Positions 19,418-29,246 of a stretch of 64,000 bases of DNA are shown here, piece after piece. Made by a program: the position numbers and the translations under genes. The stretch is taken from positions 47,909-111,908 of the forward strand of contig NZ_VWPY01000008.1 of NCBI RefSeq assembly GCF_011839805.1, read 5' to 3'. Source of the stretch: Kineococcus rubinsiae. Lineage in GTDB: Bacteria > Actinomycetota > Actinomycetes > Actinomycetales > Kineococcaceae. The notes beneath the pieces were generated by a model that saw only the letters and a program-made list of their open reading frames with translations, searched no databases and was not told the origin of the DNA. Position 1 is the stretch's first letter; each line of letters starts with the position of its first letter.

Positions 19418-19418
<1 letters not shown>
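18570..19418 (-). CDS. Metallophosphoesterase (CpdA/Icc-like)
   Basis: 282 residues. ATG 19418 overlaps the pknB stop (ATGA), so it is translationally coupled to the kinase operon. Calcineurin-like motifs occur in order: LSDTHL, VVSGDVSDDG, AAGNHDQ, VVVHHPPL and LSGHYHHPF. All five metal-binding blocks of the CpdA-like class III cyclic-nucleotide phosphodiesterase group are present. Substrate could be cAMP, other cyclic nucleotides or a phospholipid. Placement at the end of the kinase cluster is notable but its link to cell division is unproven. Confidence 0.86.
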
Positions 19419-21374
<1,956 letters not shown>

Positions 21375-21382
<8 letters not shown>

Positions 21383-22829
21383 CGAGCGCCGCCTCCATCA
21401 CTTGCTTGGCCACCGGGGCGGCGAGCCGTCCCCCGTAGGCGCTGTCCACCGTGCCACCGTCCTCGATCACGACCGCGACCGCGACCGCGCGGTCGCCCTT
21501 CGTCGCGAAGGACGTGAACCACGCGTACGGGGGGAGCCCCGCGCCGTGCTGCGCGGTCCCCGTCTTGCCCGCCACCTCGACCCCGTCGATCTGGGCCCGC
21601 GTGCCGGTCCCCCGGGCGACGACGGCCTTCATCATGTCGGTCAGCGTCGAGGCCGTGCTCGCGCTGACCGCCCGCCCGATCTCCTGCGGCGCCGGGGTCT
21701 CGATGACCGACAGGTCGTCGCCGGCCCGCACGTCGCGGACGAGGTTGGGCTTCATGAGGACGCCACCGTTGGCGATGGCCGCGGAGAACATCGCCACCTG
21801 CAGCGGCGTGACCCGCACGTCGAACTGGCCGATCGCGGACTGCGCGGTCTGCGGCTCGTTCGGGTCGGCCGGGAAGGTGCTGGGGGTCACGCGCATGGGG
21901 ACGGACAGGTCCTGGCCGAAGCCGAACTTCTCGGCCTGGCTGCGCAGCGCGTCCGCGCCGAGCTTCATGCCCAGCGAGGCGAAGGCCGTGTTGCAGGAGA
22001 TGCGCAGCGCGTCGATCAGGGAGACCTGGTCGTTCGGCCCGCAGGCGGTCCCCTCGTCGTTGCCGAGGGTCGCCGAGGTCTGCGGCAGGTCGAGCTCGGC
22101 GGGGCCGTCCAGCAGCGTGGACTCCTCGTAGTTCCCGGTCTCCAGGGCCGCGGCGGCCGTGACGAGCTTGAACGTCGACCCCGGCGGGTACAGGTCGCCG
22201 GCGATGGCCCGGTTGGTCAGCGGGTCGTCGTCGTCGGCGAGCAGCGCGTTCCACTGCTGCTGCACGGCCTTGGTGTCGTGGCTCGCGAGCGCGTTCGGGT
22301 CGTAGCTGGGGCTGCTCACCATGGCCAGCACGTCCCCGGTCGCCGGGTCCAGCGCGACGACGGCGCCCTTGCGGCCGTCGAGCGCGTCGTAGGCGGCCTG
22401 CTGCGCGGCCGGGTCGAGCGTGAGGTCGACCGAGGCGCCGCGGGGCTTCTCGCCCGTGAGGAGGTCCGAGAGCTGGCGGTAGAACAGCCGGTCCGAGGTG
22501 CCCGCCAGGACGTCGTTCTCCGAGCGCTCCAGCATCGAGGTGCCGTAGCGGATCGAGTAGTAGCCGGTCACGGGCGCGTAGACGGGGCCCGCGGCGTACT
22601 GGCGCTGGAAGGCGTACGGGTCGTCGACGGGGCTGCTGGACGCCACGGCCTGACCGGCCACGATGAGCGAGCCGCGGTCGCGGCCCAGCTCGGCGTAGAG
22701 CTGGCGGCTGTTGCCGGGGCGGGCGTTCAGCGAGTCGGCCTGGAAGTACTGGATCCACGTCGTCGACGCGAAGAGCGCCACGAAGAGGACGGCGACCACG
22801 GCGGAGAGCCGGCGCAGGGGGCGGTTCAC
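21375..22829 (-). CDS. pbpA: Penicillin-binding protein PbpA (class B transpeptidase)
   Basis: 484 residues. The GTG start at 22829 overlaps the rodA stop (GTGA). An N-terminal TM anchor (LSAVVAVLFVALFASTTWIQYF) precedes a dimerisation domain (AELGRDRGSLIV) and the transpeptidase: SxxK as PGSTFK, SxN as ISCN, KTG as AGKTGTAQ. The length matches mycobacterial PbpA. It crosslinks peptidoglycan outside the membrane, paired with the glycosyltransferase RodA encoded just upstream. Confidence 0.95.
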
Positions 22830-24196
22830 GGGATCCGCACCGCCTGCGTGACCCCGGTGTCGCCCGGGCCGTTGCGGACCTCGGGCGCGGGGCGCCGGGC
22901 GAGGTCGGAGATGCGCAGCAGCAGGCCCACGACGATCCAGTTGGACACGAGCGAGGAGCCGCCCGCGGCCAGGAACGGCATGGTCAGGCCGGTCAGCGGG
23001 ATGATCCGGGTGACCCCGCCGACGACCACGAAGACCTGCAGCGTGACGGAGAACGCGAGGCCGGCGGCGAGGAGCTTGCCGAAGCCGTCGCGCACCGCGA
23101 TCGCCGTGCGCAGGCCGCGCTCGACGAGCACGCCGTAGAGGAGCAGGACGGCGAAGAGGCCGACGAGGCCGAGCTCCTCGCCGATCGAGGAGTAGATGAA
23201 GTCGGAGTTCGCGAACGGCACGATGTCGGGGCGCCCGCGGTCCAGGCCGGTGCCCAGCAGGCCGCCGTTGGCCATGCCGTACAGGCCCTGCACCAGCTGG
23301 TAGCTCTGGTCGGCGTTGTCCGGGGCGAAGGGGTGCAGCCAGATGGCCACGCGCTCCTGGACGTGGGAGAAGGTCGTCGCGGCCAGCACCGCGCCCGCGA
23401 CGAACAGCAGCAGGCCGAGGACGATCCAGCTGACCCGCTCGGTCGCGACGTAGAGCACGGCCACGAACAGGCCGAAGAAGAGCAGGGACGTCCCGAGGTC
23501 GCGCTGCAGCACGAGGACCCCGACGCTCGCGAGCCAGGCCACGAGGATCGGGCCGAGGTCGCGGGCCCGCGGCAGCCGCAGGAACAGGAGCTTCGGGCCG
23601 GTCAGCGACAGCGCGTCGCGGTGCACGACGAGGTAGCCGGCGAAGAACACCGCCAGGACGATCTTCGCGAGCTCGCCCGGCTGGAAGGACAGCGGGCCGA
23701 TCCCGATCCAGATGCGCGCGCCGTTGATGGTCCGCCCGATCCCGGGCAGCAGCGGCAGCAGGAGCAGCACGAGACCGGCGACCATGGCCGTGAACGTGTA
23801 GCGGCGCAGCACCCGGTGGTCGCGCAGCAGCCACAGCACGGCGCCGGCCGCGACGACCCCGATGGCCGTCCACAGCAGCTGCCGCGGGGCCTGGTCGGTG
23901 CGCGAGGAGGACAGGTCCAGGCGGTGGATGACCACCAGGCCCAGGCCGTTGAGCAGCGTCGCGACCGGCAGCAGGACCGGGTCGGCGTAGGCCGCCTTCC
24001 AGCGCAGCACCAGGTGCAGCAGCACCGCGAGGCCCGCCAGCCCGCCGCCGTACAGCGCGAGGCCCGGGGGCAGCCTCCCGTCCTCGGTCAGGCCCACCAC
24101 GGCCCACGCGCCCGTGGCGACCACGACGGCCATCACGAGCAGCGCCAGCTCGGTGTTGCGCCGCGTCGCCGGGTACACCGGCGTCACGGTGGCCAT
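22826..24196 (-). CDS. rodA: SEDS peptidoglycan glycosyltransferase RodA/FtsW
   Basis: 456 residues. ATG 24196 overlaps the pstP stop (ATGA). About twelve TM helices are seen. SEDS motifs include NGARIWIGIGPLSFQPGELAKI, the extracytoplasmic loop with the catalytic region QRDLGTSLLFFGLF, and GLTMPFLAAGGSSLVSNW near the end. It polymerises lipid II outside the membrane together with PbpA. In this cluster the SEDS gene is conventionally rodA; FtsW proper normally sits in the mur/fts cluster. Confidence 0.94.
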   Translation of the reverse strand: MATVTPVYPATRRNTELALLVMAVVVATGAWAVVGLTEDGRLPPGLALYGGGLAGLAVLLHLVLRWKAAYADPVLLPVATLLNGLGLVVIHRLDLSSSRTDQAPRQLLWTAIGVVAAGAVLWLLRDHRVLRRYTFTAMVAGLVLLLLPLLPGIGRTINGARIWIGIGPLSFQPGELAKIVLAVFFAGYLVVHRDALSLTGPKLLFLRLPRARDLGPILVAWLASVGVLVLQRDLGTSLLFFGLFVAVLYVATERVSWIVLGLLLFVAGAVLAATTFSHVQERVAIWLHPFAPDNADQSYQLVQGLYGMANGGLLGTGLDRGRPDIVPFANSDFIYSSIGEELGLVGLFAVLLLYGVLVERGLRTAIAVRDGFGKLLAAGLAFSVTLQVFVVVGGVTRIIPLTGLTMPFLAAGGSSLVSNWIVVGLLLRISDLARRPAPEVRNGPGDTGVTQAVRIP

Positions 24197-25605
24197 CAGC
24201 CGATCCCCGCGCAGGCCGCGGCGCGCTGGGCGGCGTCGGGCGACGTCGTCGGGCTCGCCGCCGCGGGGGTGGACGGGGTGGGGCTCGGCAGCGGGACCTC
24301 CGTCGTGGGGGCGGCGCCGGGCGCCGGCGTCGTGGGGGCTGGGGTGCTGGGGGCTGATGTGCTGGGAACGGGGGTGGGCGCGGCCGCGACGGCCCGGCAC
24401 TGCGCGGCCAGGTCGCCCAGGCGCACCACCGTCGCCTCCGCCCCGGCGCGGTCGGTGGCGCTGATGCGGTCCTCGACGCGCTGCTGCCACGCCTGCGGCA
24501 GGTCGGCCACCGCCACGGTGGTCCGCTCCAGCACCGTCGACGTCCCGAGCGGCCCGATGTCCTGCGTCAGCCCGCGGTACAGGGCGACGCGGCCGTCGTC
24601 GGCCCCGACGAAGTACTGCTGCCGGCTCCACGACCACACGCCGTAGCCGCCGGCGAGCAGGAGCAGGACGAGGACGAGCGGGCCGGCGACCCAGCGCAGC
24701 CGGGTGCGGCGGCGCTCACGGGCGGTGGGGCCCGGCTGGTCGTCCTCCTCGTCGTCGGAGCCGGGGGCGCGCAGCTCGCGCGCCCGCGCGGCGGGGGTCC
24801 CGGCGGCGACGGAGCGGGTGGGGCGGTGGAACGCGGCCGCGCCCACGACCTGCGGGGTCGTCGAGGGCGGGGTGCCGCCGCCGAGCTCGACGACATCGGC
24901 GACGACGCACGAGACGTTGTCGGGCCCGCCGCCGCGCAGGGCCAGCTCGACCAGGCGCTCGCAGGTGGCGTCCGGCGGGTCGCCCGCGCCCAGCGCCTCG
25001 GCGAGGGTGTCGTGGCTGACGACGCCGGACAGGCCGTCGGAGCACAGCAGGAAGCGGTCGCCCGGGCGGGCCTCGCGGACGGAGACGTCGGCGGTGTCCT
25101 GCCGCTCACCCGTCAGCACGCGCATGATCACCGAGCGCTGCGGGTGGTGCTCGGCCTCCTCGGGCGTGAGCTTGCCCTCGTCGATGAGGCTCTGCACGTA
25201 GCTGTGGTCCCGCGTGAGCTGGGTCAGGACGCCCTCGCGCAGCAGGTAGCCGCGGGAGTCGCCGATGTGCGCCAGGACCAGCCGGGACCCGGCCCGCAGG
25301 ATCGCGGTCACCGTGGTGCCCATGCCCGAGAGCTCCGGCTCGACGCCCACGCGGCGGCGCAGCTGCGCGTTCGCGGCGTCCAGCGCGGCCGACAGGTGCT
25401 CGGCGGCGTCGTCGCTGCCGTGCGACTCCCCGTCCAGGACCGACAGCTCCCCGACGGCCAGCGAGCTCGCGACGTCACCGCCGGCGTGCCCGCCCATGCC
25501 GTCGGCGATGACGAGCAGGTGCGGGCCCGCGTAGCCGGAGTCCTGGTTGCTGGAGCGCACGAGGCCGACGTCGGAGCGGGCGGCGTAGCGCAGGGCGATG
25601 GCCAC
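24196..25605 (-). CDS. pstP: PP2C Ser/Thr phosphatase PstP
   Basis: 469 residues from GTG 25605 (GGAGGTG upstream). The catalytic PPM domain covers residues 1-240: SSNQDSGYAG, VIADGMGGHAGGD, LAHIGDSRGYLL, LLCSDGLSG and GGGPDNVSCVVADV all hold metal-binding Asp residues. A charged linker, one TM helix (about 300-320) and an extracellular domain rich in Ala/Pro/Thr at the end follow. It reverses PknB phosphorylation. Start-stop spacing with fhaB is 3 bases. Confidence 0.95.
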   Translation of the reverse strand: MAIALRYAARSDVGLVRSSNQDSGYAGPHLLVIADGMGGHAGGDVASSLAVGELSVLDGESHGSDDAAEHLSAALDAANAQLRRRVGVEPELSGMGTTVTAILRAGSRLVLAHIGDSRGYLLREGVLTQLTRDHSYVQSLIDEGKLTPEEAEHHPQRSVIMRVLTGERQDTADVSVREARPGDRFLLCSDGLSGVVSHDTLAEALGAGDPPDATCERLVELALRGGGPDNVSCVVADVVELGGGTPPSTTPQVVGAAAFHRPTRSVAAGTPAARARELRAPGSDDEEDDQPGPTARERRRTRLRWVAGPLVLVLLLLAGGYGVWSWSRQQYFVGADDGRVALYRGLTQDIGPLGTSTVLERTTVAVADLPQAWQQRVEDRISATDRAGAEATVVRLGDLAAQCRAVAAAPTPVPSTSAPSTPAPTTPAPGAAPTTEVPLPSPTPSTPAAASPTTSPDAAQRAAACAGIG

Positions 25606-25608
25606 CGG

Positions 25609-26103
25609 TCACCTCCGCAGTTCGAGGACGGTCTTGCCGATGCGCAGCGGCGTCCCGGGCTCGAAGGGGCGGGGGACGGTGAGCCGGTCGCGTCCGAGGA
25701 AGCTGCCGTTGGTGGACTGCAGGTCCTCCACGACCCAGCCGTCGCCGGCCGGGGCGGGGGAGATGCGCACGTGCTTGGTGGAGGCGTACTCGTCGTCGAG
25801 GACGAGCGTGCAGTCCGGGCCGCGGCCGATGAGGACGGGCGCCGTGCCCACGGCCAGCGTCGTCCCGCGCAGCGAGCCCTCGACGACCACGAGGGTCGCG
25901 CGCGCCGGCCGCGCGGGCTCCCCCGCGTCGGGGGCGTCTCCGCGCGCGGCGCGGGGGACGCGCGGGCGGGCCCGCTCGGTGCGGCGCGCGGTGACGCGGG
26001 TGCCGAAGAGGTCGGCCCGCAGCACGCCGACGACGGCGAGCACGAAGAGCCACAGCACGACCAGGAGGCCGAGCCGCAGGGCGGTCAGGGTGAGCTCGCT
26101 CAC
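25609..26103 (-). CDS. fhaB: Membrane FHA-domain protein FhaB (FipA)
   Basis: 164 residues from GTG 26103. An N-terminal TM helix (LGLLVVLWLFVLAVVGVL) and Arg-rich linker precede a C-terminal FHA domain at about 80-160 with LIGRGPDCTLVLDDEYASTKHVRI and LQSTNGSFLG, the phosphothreonine-binding core (Arg, Ser, Asn). In mycobacteria FhaB/FipA is recruited to the divisome by PknA/PknB phosphorylation. Operon position between fhaA and pstP is conserved. Confidence 0.94.
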   Translation of the reverse strand: MSELTLTALRLGLLVVLWLFVLAVVGVLRADLFGTRVTARRTERARPRVPRAARGDAPDAGEPARPARATLVVVEGSLRGTTLAVGTAPVLIGRGPDCTLVLDDEYASTKHVRISPAPAGDGWVVEDLQSTNGSFLGRDRLTVPRPFEPGTPLRIGKTVLELRR

Positions 26104-26110
26104 GAGGGGA

Positions 26111-26815
26111 TCAGGTCCAGCTCTCGTCGCGCCGGGGCGTGGAGAAGACGATGCGGGTCCGGCCGATCGTCACGGCCGTGCCGTCGAACAGGTCGGTCGA
26201 GGAGATCCGCTCGCCGTCCACGAAGGTGCCGTTGGTCGACCCGAGGTCCACGAGGCGCGCGCCGTGGGGGGTGACCCGGATCTCGGCGTGGCGGCGGGAG
26301 ACGCCCGGGTCGTCCACGACGACGTCCGCGTCCGAGCCGCGGCCCAGGACGGTCACGGCCTCCGTCAGCACGTACCCGCGGCCGTCGACGTCCAGGCGGG
26401 GCCGGCCCGCCGTGGAGGTGCGGGGCGTGGCCGGGGCGACGCGGCCCTTGACCGTGGAGCTCAGCACCCGGAAGACGCCCGTCTCCAGGTCGTCGGCCTC
26501 GTGGAAGTCGACGCGCACCGGGCCCACGAAGGAGTAGCGCTGCTTGTCGGCGTGCTGGGTGACGGCCGCGACCAGCTCGTCGGCCAGCGTGTCCTGCCAG
26601 GACGCGATCTTGTCGTGGTCGGAGGGGCCGAGCTCCACCGTGAAGCTGTTGGGCACCAGGGTCCGCCCGCGCGAGAGCACGGCGGCCCGGTCGTCGAGCT
26701 CGCGGCGCAGGGCGCTCGCGACCTCCACGGGCTGCACCTCGCTGCGGAAGGCCTTCGCGAAGACGCCGCTGACGGCCCGTTCGACGCCCCGCTCGAAGCG
26801 GTCCAGCACACCCAC
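26111..26815 (-). CDS. fhaA: DUF3662-FHA protein FhaA
   Basis: 234 residues from GTG 26815. The N-terminal DUF3662 domain (LDRFERGVERAVSGVFAKAFRSEVQPVEVASALRREL) is followed, with only a short linker, by a C-terminal FHA domain (LGRGSDADVVVDDPGVSRRHAEI, DLGSTNGTFVDG). It is much shorter than the mycobacterial protein, which has a long disordered Q/P/G-rich linker. It binds phosphorylated MviN/PknB in model species. First gene of the cluster on the minus strand. Confidence 0.94.
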   Translation of the reverse strand: MGVLDRFERGVERAVSGVFAKAFRSEVQPVEVASALRRELDDRAAVLSRGRTLVPNSFTVELGPSDHDKIASWQDTLADELVAAVTQHADKQRYSFVGPVRVDFHEADDLETGVFRVLSSTVKGRVAPATPRTSTAGRPRLDVDGRGYVLTEAVTVLGRGSDADVVVDDPGVSRRHAEIRVTPHGARLVDLGSTNGTFVDGERISSTDLFDGTAVTIGRTRIVFSTPRRDESWT

Positions 26816-26960
26816 GCCGCACCCCTCTCCGCTCGGTCGTCCCGTCCCCGCACGATGCCCGGTCCTCGGCAGCCTAACGGGGTGAGGGCGCCCGGACCCG
26901 CTCCTGCGTGATCAGCGCGTCCGCGAGCACCCTCGGGGGCTGCTAAGGTTCTCATCGTCT

Positions 26961-27044
26961 GCGCGAGTGGCGGAATAGGCAGACGCGCACGGTTCAGGTC
27001 CGTGTGCCCGAAAGGGCGTGGGGGTTCAACTCCCCCCTCGCGCA
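26961..27044 (+). tRNA. tRNA-Leu (anticodon CAG)
   Basis: 84 bases. Acceptor arms GCGCGAG and CTCGCGC pair perfectly. The anticodon stem CACGG/CCGTG holds the loop TTCAGGT with anticodon CAG at 26995-26997. A long variable arm (TGCCCGAAAGGGCG) marks a class II tRNA, and the T arm is GGGGGTTCAACTCCCCC. The 3' CCA is not encoded (ACAG follows). A -10-like TAAGGT is at 26944-26949. It reads CUG, the main Leu codon in this genome. Confidence 0.95.
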
Positions 27045-27054
27045 CAGCAGGCGG

Positions 27055-27083
27055 AGGCCCCGGTCGAGTCGACCGGGGCCTTC
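27055..27083 (+). terminator. Terminator after tRNA-Leu
   Basis: A 27-base palindrome (arms 27055-27067 and 27069-27081) begins 11 bases after the tRNA and is followed by TTCGTCGTT. The stable GC stem and position make a factor-independent terminator likely. Confidence 0.75.
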
Positions 27084-27135
27084 GTCGTTCCCGGGGACAC
27101 CCGGTGCAGGTCTCGTGGCAGGACCTCCACACGCG

Positions 27136-27801
27136 TCACTCGTCGGCGGCGACGAACCCCACGAGGCGCAGGGCGTCGCTGCGCTCGCCGGCCAGGACCC
27201 GGGCGCGGCTGGCCCGCCAGGAGTAGTCGCCGTGCGGCTGGCGCGTGCGGAAGCGCACCTGGTACGGCCGGCGGGTGGTGAGGGCCTCCTCCAGCGCCGA
27301 GGCCACGTGGAACTGGTCGTCGGGGTGCAGCGCCTGCAGGCCGACCGACTCCATGTCGCACCAGCCCTCGGTGGCCCCGACCCCGAGCAGGCGCGCGGTG
27401 ACGGAGTCGAAGCTCAGGACGCCCGTGGCGGCGTCCAGCTCCCAGGCGCCGGCACGCTCGTCCGGCAGGGCGGCCATCCCGCGGCTGATCAGCGGAGGGT
27501 CCAGCGCCCCCGAGCTCCGCAGGTGCGCGAGCAGGGGCTCCGGCAGGCGGGCGAGCCTCGAGCACGGCTCGCCGGTCCCCGTGACCGCCTCGACGAGCTG
27601 GCGGTACGTGAGGTCGTCGCCGCGCACGACGACCTGCCCCGCCCGGCCGTTCTCGTCGTCGCCCGTCAGGGCGTCCGCGAGGACCGTCAGCCGGGGGTCG
27701 CGGCCGGGTGGGGCACCGTCGCCCCACAGGCCCTCCAGCAGCAGGCGCACCTGCTCGGCGCGGCGTCGCAGGTGGTGCTCGCGGTCCATCCAGGTCTCCA
27801 C
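27136..27801 (-). CDS. PAS-domain protein
   Basis: 221 residues from GTG 27801, which has GGGAG 7 bases upstream; the frame runs to 27885 without support. The C-terminal half resembles a PAS/PAC unit: ELDAATGVLSFDSVTARLLGVG, LQALHPDDQFHVASALEEALTTRRPYQVRFRTRQPHGDYSWRASRARV. No output domain is present, so it may be a stand-alone sensor. The N-terminal half, with an Arg/Leu-rich helix, is not recognised. Orientation is divergent from the PPOX gene. Confidence 0.7.
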   Translation of the reverse strand: METWMDREHHLRRRAEQVRLLLEGLWGDGAPPGRDPRLTVLADALTGDDENGRAGQVVVRGDDLTYRQLVEAVTGTGEPCSRLARLPEPLLAHLRSSGALDPPLISRGMAALPDERAGAWELDAATGVLSFDSVTARLLGVGATEGWCDMESVGLQALHPDDQFHVASALEEALTTRRPYQVRFRTRQPHGDYSWRASRARVLAGERSDALRLVGFVAADE

Positions 27802-27970
27802 CGGAGCACTCCCGCCGATGCCGTGGGGCCACTGCCCGACCCCCGCGCGTGCGCCCTGCGACCGCGGGCCCCAAAGGTGTAGCACAACGGATCAAGGGCT
27901 CCCGTCCAGCGGCGCAGCGCCCCCAGGCCCCGGCCGGGAGCAGGACGGGCGTCCCCGCTGTTGCCCCGTC

Positions 27971-28411
27971 ATGACCACTCCCGACGCCCGTGAGGCGCAG
28001 CTGCTCGACCTCGTCGCCGGTTCCCACGACGGTGTGCTCACCACCCAGAAGCGGGACGGCCGCCCGCAGCTGTCGAACATCACCTACCTCTTCGACGCGG
28101 CCACCCGCACGGTGCGCGTCTCCGTGACCGCCGACCGGGCCAAGGCCCGCAACCTCGCGCGCGATCCGCGCGCGAGCCTGCACGTGACGCGCCCCGACTT
28201 CTGGGCGTGGACCGTCGTGGAGGGCGACGCGACCCTGAGCCCGACGGCGCGGGCCGAGGACGACGACACCGTCGAGGAGCTTGTCGAGCTGTACCGGACG
28301 CTGCAGGGCGAGCACCCCGACTGGGCGGACTACCGGCGGGCGATGGTCGCCGACCAGCGGTGCGTGGTGCGCCTCGCGGTCGGTCACGTCTACGGGCAGC
28401 TGGCACCCTGA
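27971..28411 (+). CDS. PPOX-class F420-dependent oxidoreductase
   Basis: 146 residues, a split-barrel flavin/F420-binding fold. TTQKRDGRPQLSNITYLFD, VSVTADRAKARNLARDPRASLHV and DWADYRRAMVADQRCVVRL are typical of the actinobacterial Rv1155-like F420 group. It likely reduces or oxidises small molecules using coenzyme F420. The next gene starts 5 bases after its stop, so the two are probably co-expressed. Confidence 0.86.
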   Translation: MTTPDAREAQLLDLVAGSHDGVLTTQKRDGRPQLSNITYLFDAATRTVRVSVTADRAKARNLARDPRASLHVTRPDFWAWTVVEGDATLSPTARAEDDDTVEELVELYRTLQGEHPDWADYRRAMVADQRCVVRLAVGHVYGQLAP

Positions 28412-28415
28412 GGCC

Positions 28416-29246
28416 GTGGGACTCATCGGAGTGACGGGCGCGACGGGGCACATCGGCGGACGGGTGGCGCGCAAGCTCGCCGCCGGGGGCGCGCAGCAGC
28501 GCCTCGTGGTGCGCGACGCGGCGCGCGCGCCGGCGCTGCCGGGTGCGGAGGTCGCCGTCGCCACCTACGCCGACGCGGACGCCCTCGTCGAGGCCTTCAC
28601 GGGCGTCGACGTGCTGCTGCTGGTGTCGGCGGCCGAGGACGAGCAGCGGGTGGTCCAGCACCACAACGCCGTCGAGGCCGCGGCCGCCGCGGGCGTGCGC
28701 CGCGTCGTCTACACGTCGTTCCTCGGCGCGGCCCCGGACTGCACGTTCACCTTCGGCCGCGACCACGCCGCGACGGAGCGCTTCCTGGCTGACGCGGGCC
28801 TCGAGGCGACCGCGCTGCGCAACTCCTTCTACCTCGACGTGCTGCCCGACTTCGTCACCGACGGGGCGCTGCGCGGGCCGGCGGGGGACGGGCGCCTGGC
28901 GGCCGTCGCGCGCGACGACGTCGCCGACGTGGCGCTCGCGGCCCTGCTCGACGACCGCCACGCGGGCCGGACGTACGACCTGACCGGCCCGGAGAGCCTG
29001 AGCCTGGCCGAGGTGGCCGCGGAGCTGACCCGCGCCACGGGCCGCGAGGTGCGCTTCGTCGACGAGACGGTCGAGGAGGCGTACGCGTCGCGCGCGTCCT
29101 CGGGCGCGCCGGACTGGATGCTCGACGGCTGGGTCAGCACCTACACGGCGATCCGGTCAGGGGAGCTGGACGTCGTCTCCGGCGCCGTCGCCGAGGTGAC
29201 CGGGCACCCGCCGCTCGGGCTGCGGGACCTGCTCGCCCAGCGCTAG
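28416..29246 (+). CDS. NmrA-like NAD(P)-binding reductase (atypical SDR)
   Basis: 276 residues from GTG 28416. The dinucleotide motif GVTGATGHIGG is at the N-terminus. VVYTSFLGAAPDCTFTFGRDHAATE and ALRNSFYLDVLPDF match the quinone-oxidoreductase-like QOR2/NmrA group, which lacks the YxxxK catalytic pair. Its last 90 bases are antisense to the end of the convergent GGDEF gene. A redox sensor or NADPH-quinone reductase role is likely. Confidence 0.85.
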   Translation: MGLIGVTGATGHIGGRVARKLAAGGAQQRLVVRDAARAPALPGAEVAVATYADADALVEAFTGVDVLLLVSAAEDEQRVVQHHNAVEAAAAAGVRRVVYTSFLGAAPDCTFTFGRDHAATERFLADAGLEATALRNSFYLDVLPDFVTDGALRGPAGDGRLAAVARDDVADVALAALLDDRHAGRTYDLTGPESLSLAEVAAELTRATGREVRFVDETVEEAYASRASSGAPDWMLDGWVSTYTAIRSGELDVVSGAVAEVTGHPPLGLRDLLAQR

